From NCBI GenBank assembly GCA_014584575.1, contig JACTMP010000016.1, forward strand, positions 56,672 to 120,671: a stretch of DNA of 64,000 bases. The letters run 5' to 3'. Position numbers and translations under genes: made by a program. Positions 34,885 to 44,612 of this stretch are shown here, piece by piece (positions within the stretch are counted from its first letter, which is position 1; every line of letters starts with the position of its first letter). A model generated the notes under the pieces. That model had not been told where the DNA came from, searched no databases, and saw only the letters and a program-made list of their open reading frames with translations. This DNA is from Chloroflexota bacterium. Lineage in GTDB: Bacteria > Chloroflexota > Anaerolineae > Promineifilales > Promineifilaceae.

Positions 34885-35289
34885 ATGGTGGCGCTAACCA
34901 ACAAAGTTCTGGTTGTAGACGATGAAATTTCGCTAGTGCAGCTTTGCCAGCTTATTCTGGAAGATGCCGGCTATGATGTGCGAGGCGCCAATAGCGGCTT
35001 AGAAGCGTTGCGCCTGATCCACGAAGAGATACCCGACCTGGTATTGCTGGACGTGATGATGCCCGGTATGGATGGCCTGGAGGTTTGCCGGGAGATAAGG
35101 CGACAGTATGACGAGACACGGCCGTACATCCTCATGTACACCGCCGACGACCGCGACCTGACGCGGCAAAATAGCCTGAAAGCCGGCGCCAACGACCTCA
35201 TCACCAAAGATACCCCCGTACACGAACTGGCCTCGCGTATCAATGACTTCATCACCACTGCCCAACACCTGGCCTACCGCATGGGCTAA
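34885..35289 (+). CDS. Single-domain response regulator
   Basis: 134 residues from ATG 34885, with GGAGAGG 5 nt upstream. The longer frame would be translated from inside the terminator. A complete receiver: KVLVVDDEISLVQLCQLIL, phosphoacceptor in LVLLDVMMPGMDGLEVC, Thr in ILMYTADDRDL and the Lys in LITKDTPVHEL. No output domain. It ends convergently with the geranylgeranyl reductase family gene, overlapping by 4 nt. Confidence 0.9.
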   Translation: MVALTNKVLVVDDEISLVQLCQLILEDAGYDVRGANSGLEALRLIHEEIPDLVLLDVMMPGMDGLEVCREIRRQYDETRPYILMYTADDRDLTRQNSLKAGANDLITKDTPVHELASRINDFITTAQHLAYRMG

Positions 35290-36464
35290 AGTTTGCTCAA
35301 AAATGTTTGTGTAAGCGAGTGACTTTGTCGCCCAAAGCGCACCAAAATATCCACCAGCCACGGAAAGTGCATAAACCAGTTCTGCATCCGGTAAGAGGTT
35401 TGCATACTCTCCCACAGTTCAACGTGGCATAGTTGTTCATAAACCTTCATCCCCTCGCGTGAAACATCCCCCTTTTTTAGGGCGTCATCAGCCACTTGCG
35501 CCGCCAGTTCCGCCGAGATGATCGAGTTGTGAATACCCCCACCGGTAATGGGATTGATAAATCCGGCAGCGTCGCCTACCAGCAGCGCACCATCAAATAC
35601 ATGGTGCATATGCGCCTGGGAGCCAAAATTAAGTTGCCACGTAGCTACATCATGCAATTGCCCACCCTTTTTCACGCGCGGTTTGATGGCCGGCATTTGT
35701 AGAAAATCCTGCAACATCTTTTCCAGATTCAACTTGTATTTGCGGAATTGATCCAGCCGCATTCCCAAACCGATGTTGGCCCGGTTTTTGCCAAGAGGGA
35801 ATATCCAGGCATAACCCGGCAATATCTCTTTATACAGGTAAAACTCCACCGCATGTGGAATTTCCTCCAGGTCTTCAATGTAAGCACGTAGCGCCACCGC
35901 CCGGTGGGCGTCTTCGTGCTGCTCTGTCTTGGGGCGCAGCCGCCGGGCAATGGCCGACGTGACGCCATCCGCGCCAATCACCAGCCGGGCATGCAGGTCA
36001 GAAACGCTGCCGTTGGTCTGCACCCGCACCCCCACCACTTTGCCATCTTCCAAAAGTGGCTCTTTGGCCTGGGCCACACAAAACTGAGCGCCGGAATCAA
36101 TGGCGTGTTGTTGGATCACGTGGTCAAAATACATACGTGGGGCCACATACGAATCGCTGCCCTCATGCCCTTTTTCCAGCGGCGCCTGGATTTCATAAGC
36201 TCTAGGCGACACGATCTTGAGACTTTTAAGCGGGTAGAACTCACCACGGGCTACGGCCGTGTCCACCTTCTCTTTCATCCCATAATGCTGCATCCGCTCA
36301 ATGGCCCCCGCCGGCACCGCATCGCCACACGTCTTGTCGCGGGGGAAAGCGGCCCGGTCTAACAACAAAACATCATGCCCCTTCTGCGCCAGAATGGTGG
36401 CCGTCATCGCACCCGCCGGTCCCGCCCCCACCACTATCACATCACGTTCTTCGTTTCCTTCCAT
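35286..36464 (-). CDS. Geranylgeranyl reductase family FAD-dependent oxidoreductase
   Basis: 392 residues from the ATG ending at 36464, with GAGG 7 nt upstream. The longer frame starts inside a family A repeat. The FAD-binding Rossmann motif is DVIVVGAGPAGAMTATILAQ, the second motif is VIGADGVTSAIARRL, and LLVGDAAGFINPITGGGIHN closes the FAD site. Members reduce isoprenoid double bonds of (bacterio)chlorophyll precursors, archaeal lipids or menaquinone. Substrate here is open, with quinone or isoprenoid saturation a reasonable guess. Confidence 0.88.
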   Translation of the reverse strand: MEGNEERDVIVVGAGPAGAMTATILAQKGHDVLLLDRAAFPRDKTCGDAVPAGAIERMQHYGMKEKVDTAVARGEFYPLKSLKIVSPRAYEIQAPLEKGHEGSDSYVAPRMYFDHVIQQHAIDSGAQFCVAQAKEPLLEDGKVVGVRVQTNGSVSDLHARLVIGADGVTSAIARRLRPKTEQHEDAHRAVALRAYIEDLEEIPHAVEFYLYKEILPGYAWIFPLGKNRANIGLGMRLDQFRKYKLNLEKMLQDFLQMPAIKPRVKKGGQLHDVATWQLNFGSQAHMHHVFDGALLVGDAAGFINPITGGGIHNSIISAELAAQVADDALKKGDVSREGMKVYEQLCHVELWESMQTSYRMQNWFMHFPWLVDILVRFGRQSHSLTQTFLSKL

Positions 36465-36482
36465 GAAATCGCCTCGTTTTAT

Positions 36483-36556
36483 TGTGAAGATTGGAGATTG
36501 GGGATTAGAGATTGGCGATACCCTAATCTCCAATCTCTAATCCCCAATCTCTCCCC
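36483..36556. repeat. Family A hairpin repeat
   Basis: GAAGATTGGAGATTGGGGA-type units face AATCTCCAATCTCTAATCCC-type units around TGGCGATACC. It lies between the reductase and phosphatase genes. Confidence 0.85.
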
Positions 36557-36559
36557 CCT

Positions 36560-37024
36560 TTATAACCCATGATCTGCCCGAATGGTTGCCAGCAAACCCT
36601 GGCAGCCGGCCGTCACCAACTGGTAGACATGTTCAAACCGGCCCGTGTAATAGGGGTCGGGCACATCCCGCTCCGGTACTTGCGGGGCATAGTCCAGCAG
36701 ACGGCTGAGGTTGGGCAAACGGCCGTATCGCCTTTCCAACTCTTCGACATTCTCCTCATCCATCGCCACCAGGTACGTACCGGGCGGTTTTACGTCGGCG
36801 GCGGTAATCTGGCGGGCACGGCCGTTGTAAGGAATCCCATGCTGCGCCAACACCCGTCGCGTTCCCGAATGGGCGCTCTCCCCCACATGCCACGAACCCG
36901 TGCCCGCCGAATCCACCAAAATCTTCTCCTGCAAACTCGCCTCATTCACCATCTGCTGAAACACCGCCTCCGCCATCGGCGACCGGCAAATGTTGCCCAG
37001 GCAGATAAATAAAACATGAATCAT
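36560..37024 (-). CDS. Low-molecular-weight protein-tyrosine phosphatase
   Basis: 154 residues from the ATG ending at 37024. The longer frame begins in a family A repeat. The P-loop FICLGNICRSPMAEAVF carries the C-x5-R-S nucleophile site near the N-terminus, and the DPYYTGRFEHVYQLV segment carries the general-acid Asp. Both are standard for this family, which dephosphorylates tyrosine in exopolysaccharide or signalling systems. Arginine-phosphatase activity is also known in the family. Confidence 0.93.
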   Translation of the reverse strand: MIHVLFICLGNICRSPMAEAVFQQMVNEASLQEKILVDSAGTGSWHVGESAHSGTRRVLAQHGIPYNGRARQITAADVKPPGTYLVAMDEENVEELERRYGRLPNLSRLLDYAPQVPERDVPDPYYTGRFEHVYQLVTAGCQGLLATIRADHGL

Positions 37025-37043
37025 AGATGCTCCTCTTGTAGAT

Positions 37044-37100
37044 GAGATTGGGAGATTGAGAGATTGGGAGATTCTCAATCTCCCAGTCTCTTGATCTCTC
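37044..37100. repeat. Family A hairpin repeat next to rnpB 3' end
   Basis: GAGATTGGGAGATTGAGAG units face CTCAATCTCCCAGTCTC units. It directly follows the RNase P RNA 3' end and could serve as its transcription stop. Confidence 0.8.
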
Positions 37101-37104
37101 CAAT

Positions 37105-37548
37105 CCAGGTCAGCCTATAAGCCGCATTCTGTAACGCCCGGTCAGTGACCAGACGCCGGTGATCATCTATCTGGGAGTGACATTACTGCCACCCTCAAGC
37201 AACCTACCCGGATGTCAGACGGAACGGGCCGCTCCGCAGGTTGTCGCCGAAAACTCCCGAAGGAGTAATCCCGACACACCTTCCACCCTGCTTGGTCTTG
37301 CTCCCGGCGGGGTTTGCCTGGCCAGCCGCATTGCTGCCGCTGCCGGTGGTCTCTTACACCACCGTTTCACCCTCACCTGCTATGGGCTGTGCCCAAAACA
37401 GGCAATATGCCTCTCTGTTGCACTTGCCGTCGGGTTGCCCCGCCCGGCCGTTAGCCGGCGCCGTGCCCTGTGGAGTGCGGACTTTCCTCAGCCAGTTAAA
37501 TCTAGCCGAAGCCAGATCGCTGGCCGCGATCACCCGGCCAACCTGGTA
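37105..37548 (-). ncRNA. rnpB: RNase P RNA (class A)
   Basis: The catalytic RNA of RNase P. The minus strand carries the conserved 5' block GCTGAGGAAAGTCCGCACTC and the 3' block ACAGAATGCGGCTTATAG, which form the universal core. The ends pair as helix P1: CCAGGTTGGCC (37536-37546) with GGCTGACCTGG (37105-37115). Length is about 444 nt. A sigma-70 promoter places the start at about 37547, agreeing with the P1 boundary. Protein-like frames on both strands here are shadows. Confidence 0.95.
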
Positions 37549-37553
37549 CCCCG

Positions 37554-37582
37554 ATCCTATCTTTGACAACGCCAGGAGGCAA
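37554..37582 (-). promoter_or_regulatory. rnpB promoter
   Basis: Minus strand TTGCCT (37577-37582), 17-nt spacer, TAGGAT (37554-37559). The predicted start matches the first base of helix P1. Confidence 0.7.
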
Positions 37583-37668
37583 GTTATTTGCTGTCAGAAG
37601 CATTGTAAGTTTGCCCGCCTATAAATTGCTTAACTTCTTCACGCTTTACACAAAGCTTATTCTGCTCC

Positions 37669-37702
37669 AAGACGCCGCCCACCCCCCTCCGGGCGGCGTC
37701 TT
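37669..37702. repeat. GC-rich hairpin
   Basis: AAGACGCCGCCC / GGGCGGCGTCTT, 12-bp perfect stem, 10-nt C/T loop, followed on the plus strand by TTCCCCTTTAT. No plus-strand gene precedes it, so it is a repeat or an antisense terminator rather than a clear gene end. Confidence 0.7.
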
Positions 37703-37724
37703 CCCCTTTATATGGGTAACATGA

Positions 37725-37788
37725 AGTGCCAGGCACAGAGCAAAACGGCCCTGGCCTGCCAACATGTTTCTGCCCTGTGCCTGGCACT
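37725..37788. repeat. Inverted repeat AGTGCCAGGCACAG
   Basis: Perfect 14-bp arms (37725-37738 and 37775-37788) flank a 36-nt loop. The rest of 37583-37922 shows no gene. The promoter of the CBS gene presumably lies in its last 100 nt. Confidence 0.75.
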
Positions 37789-37922
37789 GCTCAACCACTG
37801 CTCAACTTGAATTCATCATACTGTTTGGATGACTTTCGTAATTGCCAACCTCCTGATCTCCGACTAGACTAAGATGTAAATGAACCTGTTTCTCAACCCT
37901 GGCACAAGGAGATTGAACAACC

Positions 37923-38372
37923 ATGAAACGAGAATTAGTACGCGACTGGATGACGCGAGAGATTATTACCGTGACGCCAGATACGACCTTACCAGAAGCC
38001 CATCAGATCATGATGAATGAAGAAATTCGGCGGCTGCCGGTGGTGTACAGCGACGGCCGTCTGGCTGGCATTATCACCCTCGGCGATGTGCGCGGCGCGC
38101 AGCCTTCCCCTGCCACCTCTCTCAGCATTTGGGAACTAAACTACCTGCTGTCACAACTCAAAGTAGAAAAAATTATGACCCCCGACCCCGTCACCATTCA
38201 CGAAGACGCCACCATTGGCGAAGCGGCGCGGGTGATGCTGGAAAACCGCGTCAGTGGTCTGCCGGTGGTAGACAACACCGGCAAACTGGTGGGTATCATC
38301 ACCGAATCGGACATTTTCAGCATGGTGGTGCTGCACGAGTGGAGCGAGGACGAAGAGCCTGTCCCAGCCTGA
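37923..38372 (+). CDS. Two-CBS-domain protein
   Basis: 149 residues made of a tandem CBS pair. The first begins VRDWMTREIITVTPDTTLPE with IRRLPVVYSDGRLAGIITLG, and the second is VEKIMTPDPVTIHEDATIGE with VSGLPVVDNTGKLVGIITES. CBS pairs bind adenine nucleotides or related ligands. Alone, as here, they usually act as energy or stress sensors. AGGAG stands about 10 nt before the start. Confidence 0.92.
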   Translation: MKRELVRDWMTREIITVTPDTTLPEAHQIMMNEEIRRLPVVYSDGRLAGIITLGDVRGAQPSPATSLSIWELNYLLSQLKVEKIMTPDPVTIHEDATIGEAARVMLENRVSGLPVVDNTGKLVGIITESDIFSMVVLHEWSEDEEPVPA

Positions 38373-38397
38373 TTAACATCAGCCTCCCAGAAAATAA

Positions 38398-38468
38398 TTT
38401 AACGCAGAGACGCGGAGGCGCAGAGGGGACTAGATGAAAATCCGCGTCGTCTACGTTTGTCCGTGTCC
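38398..38468. repeat. Family D repeat
   Basis: AACGCAGAGACGCGGAGGCG followed by CAGAG, then AAAATCCGCGTCGTCTACG and GTCCGTGTCCC. Same layout as 16735-16817. Confidence 0.75.
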
Positions 38469-38497
38469 CATTTTTATTCATGGAGGTGGGTGCTTAC

Positions 38498-39187
38498 CTA
38501 TGTCGCCTTCTTCAAAAAAGCCAATGTACGCTCCCAGGCGAGAGTTGCCGCAGCGTGATTGTAAGCGTCCGGCTGATTGTTTTCAAAAAACCAATGGCCT
38601 GTTTCAGGGTAGGTGTGGAAGGTGACTTCCCGTCCCGCTTCTTGTATATCACGGCGGGTTTCTTCAACCCCTTCCGGTTCTTCATAGGGATCGTTTGCGG
38701 CAAAGTGCCCCAGAAAGGCAGCTTCGGTTTTGGCAAACGCTTCCCGGCCAAAACCCGGCCAGTTGCCATAGAAGAGAACGGCGGCCGCTATGTCATTGGG
38801 GCGCGATTCGGCCGCCAGCCACAAAGTCCAGGCGGCTCCCATGGAAAGGCCGATAACACCTATTTTTGAGTCTGGCACGGCCGTCTGCGCCCGCAAATAA
38901 TCAACCGCCCCCAACACAACCGGAATGGTAGCCTCAAAGTCAAGTGTGCTGCTGAGTTGTTCAGCCTGTTCAATGGTGGCAGCGATACGGCCGTTATACA
39001 AATCCGGCGCAAACACCACAAACCCCTCGCCGGCCAGCCGGTCACACAATTCTCGGATAAATTCCGTCAACCCCCACCAGGGATGCAACACCAACACGCC
39101 CTTGCCAGATGTGGCGGACGGCCGTGCCAGATACCCCTTCGCCTCTCTATCACCTGCCCAGAATGTTTCCTCAGTGCAAATCACCAT
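38498..39187 (-). CDS. Dienelactone-hydrolase-like alpha/beta hydrolase
   Basis: 229 residues of the dienelactone hydrolase family. The oxyanion region is VLVLHPWWGLTEFIRELCDR, the nucleophile elbow GVIGLSMGAAWTLWLA has Ser where classical DLH has Cys, and the late ETGHWFFENNQPDAY carries the catalytic His. The serine form indicates a carboxylesterase-like member. The start overlaps the stop of the RRM-fusion gene by 7 nt. The AT-rich upstream gene differs in composition, so the overlap is probably a secondary junction. Confidence 0.87.
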   Translation of the reverse strand: MVICTEETFWAGDREAKGYLARPSATSGKGVLVLHPWWGLTEFIRELCDRLAGEGFVVFAPDLYNGRIAATIEQAEQLSSTLDFEATIPVVLGAVDYLRAQTAVPDSKIGVIGLSMGAAWTLWLAAESRPNDIAAAVLFYGNWPGFGREAFAKTEAAFLGHFAANDPYEEPEGVEETRRDIQEAGREVTFHTYPETGHWFFENNQPDAYNHAAATLAWERTLAFLKKAT

Positions 39188-41013
39188 CTTCTTTCGTCCT
39201 GATACTCTTCTACTTTAATCTCCCTGTCATCTATTCTAGCCCTATTCATTTCCGCAATTGCTCGTTGTGCTGATTCTATTGAAGCAAACCATATGAATGC
39301 AAAACCTTTTGCCCTCTTCTGATAATCTAGCGGTAATTCGACCCTTTCCACAGTACCAAACTTCTTGAAGATATCTTCCAATTTTTCCCTTGTGATGCCA
39401 AAAGGTAAATTTGCTATAAATATGGCTGTTTTAGGGTCACGTGTCCTTGGGTCTTCTATTTTTCTCCCTAATCTACTTGAGAGAGTCCCTTCTTCACTTT
39501 GTGGAGGGACAACCTTAAAGCGTGCAACCTCCCCTTTTTCCATTCTATTTTGGTATGCATAGGACTTTGCCTGAACATTAGTCCTGATTTGAACTAATAC
39601 GCCAGCATTACGCAATCCTGTTACTTCTCGATCATATATATTTCGATCATTTGTGTTCATTGCTCGATAAATGTCGTTCGGTGCAATTGGACGTCCATCC
39701 ATCCCCAATACAACGATCTTTTTTTGATAGGAAGATAAATCCAAATTATTGAACAAAGATAACCAGTGTTCCTGTTGATCTGTAAATACAGATTTATGAG
39801 TCAAAGTAACACTGAACCACTGGCTGTTAGAATAGAGTATCGGTTTATCCAATTCTCGCTCTTCCATCAATTCAAACATGCGTTTGATGCCTTCTCCTAG
39901 TTCTCGCATATATTCATTTTCGCGTAAAACTCTGGCTATAAAAACATTACGAGACTCATGCGCCCCCTGTAATTCTTCAAGGCTTTCGATTGTTAGAGAA
40001 GATAATAATGCCCCTGGGCTTTTTATTTCAATTCTGTCGTCAAATATGAATATTTCAATGGCGTTTTGTATGCTGTAATCCCGATGGGCAATGGCATTGA
40101 TTAACGCTTCACGGCAAGCCCATTCCGGGTATATGTATTGTTGTTCAAATCGGGCATCTTGCCCAAACTTTGTTTTATATGCTAGAAACGGCCGTAACCG
40201 TTCCCAAGCAGTCAATACCAGTTCCAATATATTACCTTTTACAACTTCATCGGATTTCACATTATAGTGTTCGCCTGATTTCAATTCCGTACCACCAATC
40301 TGTAGAATCCTCACCTGGCAACGAGGATGCCAACGTTGTATATCTTTAGCAAATAATAATAAGGTGGCCATCCGCATTCGAAGCCCACTGGATGTATATT
40401 CTGCCAATCCTAACTGTTGTAGGTAAAGCTCTACGCTCAAACCTTTCAAGTATGCATTCGCTAATGACTGGATAAGTGGTATATCTAGATCATTAACACC
40501 AGCCCCATCTACAAACTGACGATCAAATTCTCGTGAGCGTACTTCTTGCCGCTCAAACTGTATCTGTTTTACTGCGACAGGTTGGGTAACTTTATCTTTT
40601 CGCCGGACACAGCGACCATCAGACAATTGATAAATCTCGGTTGTACCTTTAGCAACTGAAAAAAACAGTATTTGTTTACCATCAATTTCCAGTTCTGTAG
40701 CTGTGACGATAGGTAATTGAACATCTTTGTATACATGGGAGTTTACGGCCCCAAGCATTTGGGCAATTTCTGACTCTGTGTGCTGTAGCCCTGTAATTGT
40801 TCCGTTATCTTCTACGCCGATCAAAAGCTCTCCTCCGTCAGCATTAGCAAATGCTACCAGCGCCTCAGCAATATCCCGGCAGATATGCGTGGCTGAACGA
40901 GGCTTTTTATTATTAGGTGGCCCTTCCAAAGCGCTTTTGAATTCGCGGAAATGGCTTTCTCCCAATTGAATTGTATTTCGAACCCGTTCCGAAAGTAACA
41001 ACACGTCCATCAT
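39181..41013 (-). CDS. AlbA_2/Schlafen-type ATP-binding protein fused to C-terminal RRM
   Basis: 610 residues, AT-rich and nearly free of ACGGCCGT. The N-terminal AlbA_2 domain (residues 15-140) reads ESHFREFKSALE and FANADGGELLIGVEDNGTIT, the Schlafen-like core with Glu and Asp residues. The middle part carries a HATPase_c_4-like segment, CREALINAIAHRDYSI and IFDDRIEIKSPG, followed by GEGIKRMFE. A winged-helix-like piece follows (REVTGLRNAGVLVQIR). Residues about 520-600 form an RNA recognition motif: RNP2 AIFIANLPFG and RNP1 KGFAFIWFAS. AlbA_2 regulators are common, but an RRM tail is unusual. RNA-targeted regulation or defence is inferred. Confidence 0.85.
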   Translation of the reverse strand: MMDVLLLSERVRNTIQLGESHFREFKSALEGPPNNKKPRSATHICRDIAEALVAFANADGGELLIGVEDNGTITGLQHTESEIAQMLGAVNSHVYKDVQLPIVTATELEIDGKQILFFSVAKGTTEIYQLSDGRCVRRKDKVTQPVAVKQIQFERQEVRSREFDRQFVDGAGVNDLDIPLIQSLANAYLKGLSVELYLQQLGLAEYTSSGLRMRMATLLLFAKDIQRWHPRCQVRILQIGGTELKSGEHYNVKSDEVVKGNILELVLTAWERLRPFLAYKTKFGQDARFEQQYIYPEWACREALINAIAHRDYSIQNAIEIFIFDDRIEIKSPGALLSSLTIESLEELQGAHESRNVFIARVLRENEYMRELGEGIKRMFELMEERELDKPILYSNSQWFSVTLTHKSVFTDQQEHWLSLFNNLDLSSYQKKIVVLGMDGRPIAPNDIYRAMNTNDRNIYDREVTGLRNAGVLVQIRTNVQAKSYAYQNRMEKGEVARFKVVPPQSEEGTLSSRLGRKIEDPRTRDPKTAIFIANLPFGITREKLEDIFKKFGTVERVELPLDYQKRAKGFAFIWFASIESAQRAIAEMNRARIDDREIKVEEYQDERRW

Positions 41014-41069
41014 CTACCTCATACCAATCTTCAGAATGATAGCTGTTATCTTACCAGATAATTAAAAAA

Positions 41070-44000
41070 TTATCCCCCATGATGCTTCTGCAAACTGCGC
41101 ACCTGGAAATCTTTTTCGCGCAGGGCACGAATGCCGTTCACGGCCGCCTGCGCCGCCGACAGGGTGGTGATGAGCGGCACATTGTGGCGAATGGCGGCGG
41201 CGTACATCGCCGACTGATCGGCATATGCTTGCTGGCCTAATGGTGTGTTGATCAGCAGGTGAATTTCCCCGTTTTTGATGACATCTACCGTTGTTTTGCC
41301 GGGTTCACCGGCCTTTTGCACCAGTTCCACCGGCAAACCAGCACGTTCTAAGGCTACGGCCGTGCCCGCCGTTGCATACAACCTGAACCCCATCCGGTGC
41401 AAATCGCGGGCGATCTTCATCGCCGCCCCTTTATCATAGTCGTTCACCGTCAGCAAGACGCTGCCTTCGGTGGGCAGGCTGGTACCGGCCGCCAATTGCG
41501 ACTTGGCAAACGCATGTCCAAAACGGCTGGCGTGGCCCATCACCTCCCCCGTGCTGCGCATCTCCGGGCTGAGGCGCGGATCAGCCCCCGGCAGCTTATT
41601 AAATGGCAGCACCGCCTCCTTCACAAAAAAGCCGTTCACCTCCGGCGTCTCCAGGAAATTCAGTTCCACCAATGTCTTGCCAGCCTGCACCTGAGCCGCA
41701 ATTTTGGCAATGGGCACACCCGTCGCCTTGCTCACAAACGGCACGGTGCGGCTGGCACGGGGATTGACTTCAATCACGTACACCACGTCATCCTTGATGG
41801 CAAACTGCACGTTCATCAGCCCTTTCACCTGCAACGCCAGGCCCAGCTTTTCGGTGTAGTCGCGGATGATGCTCAGGTGGTAGAGGCTGATTTTGTAGGG
41901 GGGCAGCACACAGGCGCTGTCACCGGAATGCACACCCGCCTCCTCAATATGCTGCATCACCCCGGCAATGACCACATTTTCACCGTCAGACACGGCATCC
42001 ACATCTACTTCAAACGCATCTTCGATGAACTGGTCAATCAGCACCGGGTTGCCGGGGGAGACGCGGGCGGCTTCGGCCAGGAAGTTGAGCAGCGAGGCGT
42101 CGTCGTAGGCAATGGCCATAGCGCGACCACCGAGGACAAACGACGGCCGTACCAACACCGGATAGCCCACGCGATGCACAATCGCCAATGCTTCGTCCTG
42201 GGAATGGGCCAACCCCCACTGCGGATGGTCTATCTCCAATGTGCGCAGCAAGTCGCCAAAACGGCCGCGATCTTCGGCCAGGTGGATGCTGTCCGGCGGC
42301 GTGCCCCAGATGGGCACACCGGCCGCAGCTAAACCAGCCGTCAGGTTAATGGGCGTCTGCCCGCCAAACTGCACAATCACCCCATCCGGCTGCTCTAGCT
42401 CCACAATGTTCAGCACATCTTCCCACGTCAGCGGCTCAAAATAGAGGCGGTCGGCCGTGTCATAATCGGTGCTCACCGTCTCCGGGTTGCAGTTGACCAT
42501 GATCGTCTCGTAGCCCAGTTCGCCCAATGCCCAACACGCCTGCACGCAGCAATAATCAAACTCAATGCCCTGCCCGATCCGGTTTGGCCCGCCGCCCAAA
42601 ATTATCACTTTGGGGCGGTTGGTGGGGTTGGCTTCGCAGTCGCTTTCGTAGGTGGAATAAAGGTACGGCGTGTGCGCTTCAAATTCAGCCGCACAGGTAT
42701 CCACGCGGTAGTAAGCGGGCACGATGCCCAGTTCTTTCCGTCGCTGACGCACGGCCGTTTCGCTGATGCCTAACGCATGAGCAATAACAATGTCGGAAAA
42801 GCCCATGCGTTTGGCGCGGCGCAACAGACCTGTCAGGTCTTCTGAGACCTGACAGGTCTGCAATGTTTCTTCCACCGCCAAAATCTCTTGCAACTGAGCC
42901 ACAAACCAGGGGTCGAAACCAGTCTCGGCGGCGATTTCAGTGGGGGTACGGCCCGAAGCAGCTTCGGGTTCGCCGTGACCCAACCTCACCGCCACATTCC
43001 ACAACCGCTGCGCCGTCGGTACGCGCAGGGCTTCTGGCGTCGCCTTTTCCGCCAAGAGCCTGCTAAACCCAGGCGCGCCAATTTCCAACCCACGAATCGC
43101 CTTGTTCAACGCCTCCGGGAAGGTGCGGCCAATCGCCATCACCTCACCCACGCTTTTCATCTGCGGCCCCAGCCGGGCATCCACGCCGGGGAATTTCTCA
43201 AAATTCCAACGCGGAATTTTGACCACGCAGTAATCAATGCTCGGCTCAAAACTGGCCGGCGTGACCCGCGTGATGTCATTGGGAATCTCATCCAGCGTGT
43301 ACCCCACCGCTAACAACGCGGCAATTTTGGCGATGGGAAAACCGGTCGCCTTGCTGGCCAACGCCGAGGAGCGGGAGACACGCGGATTCATCTCGATGAC
43401 GATGACCTCGCCGTTGGCCGGATTGACGGCAAACTGCACATTGCTGCCGCCCGTTTCCACACCCACCGCCTGCATCACCCGCTTCGCCAGGTCGCGCAGG
43501 TGCTGGTACTCCTTGTCCGTGAGGGTGTAGGCTGGGGCGACGGTGATGCTGTCGCCGGTATGCACCCCCATGGGGTCTACATTTTCAATCGAGCAGACAA
43601 CCACAAAGTTATCAGCGCGGTCGCGCATCACTTCCAGTTCATACTCTTTCCAACCCAGCAGCGAGCGTTCGATCAACACCTCCCCCACCGGGCTGGAGCG
43701 CAAGCCATGAGCCACTATCGCCTCGAAATCCTCTGGCCCCTCAGCTACGCCACCGCCGGTGCCACCCAACGTGAAACTGGCGCGGGTGAGGGCGGGGAAA
43801 CCGATGTCGGCTACGGCCGTCCACGCTTCCTCTACTGAATACACGAAATGACTAACAGGCACAGGCACACCGGCGGCGATCATCGCCTGCTTAAACTTGG
43901 AGCGGTCTTCGGCCAGCCGAATGGCCGTCAAATCTGCGCCAATCAGTTGGACGCCATGTTTTGCCAGGATGCCCGATTCGGCCAACTGCACAGAGAGGTT

Positions 44001-44288
44001 GAGACCGGTTTGTCCGCCCACGGTGGGCAGCAGGGCATCCGGCTTTTCGATTTCGATGATTTTTTCGACCAGATCGGGGGTAAGTGGCTCGACGTAGGTG
44101 GCCTCGGCCACGTCTGGGTCGGTCATAATGGTGGCCGGGTTGGAGTTGACCAGGACGACGCGATACCCTTCGCGGCGTAGCACTTTGCACGCCTGCACGC
44201 CGGAATAGTCAAATTCACACGCCTGCCCTATGACAATGGGACCGGAGCCAATAATCAAGATGGAATGGATGTCAGTTCGTTTGGGCAC
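41070..44288 (-). CDS. carB: Carbamoyl-phosphate synthase large subunit
   Basis: 1072 residues, full length. Two homologous ATP-grasp halves are clear: the first opens [20 protein letters not shown], the second [20 protein letters not shown]. Each has the [15 protein letters not shown] or [15 protein letters not shown] continuation and a [20 protein letters not shown] or [20 protein letters not shown] segment. The C-terminal MGS-like allosteric domain is present. An in-frame hairpin repeat (42826-42859) encodes [13 protein letters not shown] in the linker before the second half. The small-subunit gene carA is upstream, but 1.6 kb away. Confidence 0.97.
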   Translation of the reverse strand: MPKRTDIHSILIIGSGPIVIGQACEFDYSGVQACKVLRREGYRVVLVNSNPATIMTDPDVAEATYVEPLTPDLVEKIIEIEKPDALLPTVGGQTGLNLSVQLAESGILAKHGVQLIGADLTAIRLAEDRSKFKQAMIAAGVPVPVSHFVYSVEEAWTAVADIGFPALTRASFTLGGTGGGVAEGPEDFEAIVAHGLRSSPVGEVLIERSLLGWKEYELEVMRDRADNFVVVCSIENVDPMGVHTGDSITVAPAYTLTDKEYQHLRDLAKRVMQAVGVETGGSNVQFAVNPANGEVIVIEMNPRVSRSSALASKATGFPIAKIAALLAVGYTLDEIPNDITRVTPASFEPSIDYCVVKIPRWNFEKFPGVDARLGPQMKSVGEVMAIGRTFPEALNKAIRGLEIGAPGFSRLLAEKATPEALRVPTAQRLWNVAVRLGHGEPEAASGRTPTEIAAETGFDPWFVAQLQEILAVEETLQTCQVSEDLTGLLRRAKRMGFSDIVIAHALGISETAVRQRRKELGIVPAYYRVDTCAAEFEAHTPYLYSTYESDCEANPTNRPKVIILGGGPNRIGQGIEFDYCCVQACWALGELGYETIMVNCNPETVSTDYDTADRLYFEPLTWEDVLNIVELEQPDGVIVQFGGQTPINLTAGLAAAGVPIWGTPPDSIHLAEDRGRFGDLLRTLEIDHPQWGLAHSQDEALAIVHRVGYPVLVRPSFVLGGRAMAIAYDDASLLNFLAEAARVSPGNPVLIDQFIEDAFEVDVDAVSDGENVVIAGVMQHIEEAGVHSGDSACVLPPYKISLYHLSIIRDYTEKLGLALQVKGLMNVQFAIKDDVVYVIEVNPRASRTVPFVSKATGVPIAKIAAQVQAGKTLVELNFLETPEVNGFFVKEAVLPFNKLPGADPRLSPEMRSTGEVMGHASRFGHAFAKSQLAAGTSLPTEGSVLLTVNDYDKGAAMKIARDLHRMGFRLYATAGTAVALERAGLPVELVQKAGEPGKTTVDVIKNGEIHLLINTPLGQQAYADQSAMYAAAIRHNVPLITTLSAAQAAVNGIRALREKDFQVRSLQKHHGG
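42826..42859. repeat. Family E hairpin inside carB
   Basis: AGACCTGTCAGGTCT and AGACCTGACAGGTCT, perfect 15-bp complement arms with a 4-nt loop. Each arm is itself nearly palindromic. It is in frame in the oligomerisation-domain linker of CarB. The intergenic relative is at 34182-34214. Confidence 0.9.
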
Positions 44289-44347
44289 AGTTTCTCCCTT
44301 CTAGTGTTATAATCCGCCTACAAATATGACTGCTGTCAGGAAATACC

Positions 44348-44608
44348 ATGAATGTTCAAATTGACCCACATACATTGAAACGGCTTATTGAGCGTGGGGC
44401 AACGGAAGGTGAAATTCGAGATGTGGTTGAAAATGGGCAACCTGTCAGCGCCAGACACGGCCGTCTGGCAAAAGCCAAAGTGTACGAATTTAAAAAAGAG
44501 CGGCACGGCCGTTACTATGAACAGAAAAGAGTTGAAGTCATTTATGTGGTGGAAAATGATGTGGTCATTACAGTGACTGCCTATGTTTTCTATGGCAAAT
44601 GGGAGTGA
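44348..44608 (+). CDS. DUF4258 protein, possible toxin
   Basis: 86 residues matching DUF4258, a small family placed near RelE/HicA-like folds: HTLKRLIERGATEGEIRDVV, EFKKERHGRYYEQKRVEVIY and VVITVTAYVFYGKWE. It lies between carB and carA on the opposite strand. It precedes a DUF2283 gene by 4 nt, a pair common in TA-like modules. Confidence 0.8.
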   Translation: MNVQIDPHTLKRLIERGATEGEIRDVVENGQPVSARHGRLAKAKVYEFKKERHGRYYEQKRVEVIYVVENDVVITVTAYVFYGKWE

Positions 44609-44612
44609 CGCT

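Noticed and set aside
37159..37624. Open frames on both strands of about 70-135 residues
   Set aside because: They fall inside RNase P RNA, whose conserved 5' and 3' blocks and P1 pairing are clear.
42826..42859. Transcription terminator or attenuator within carB
   Set aside because: It lies far inside the coding sequence with no T tract and is in frame. A repeat insertion fits better.
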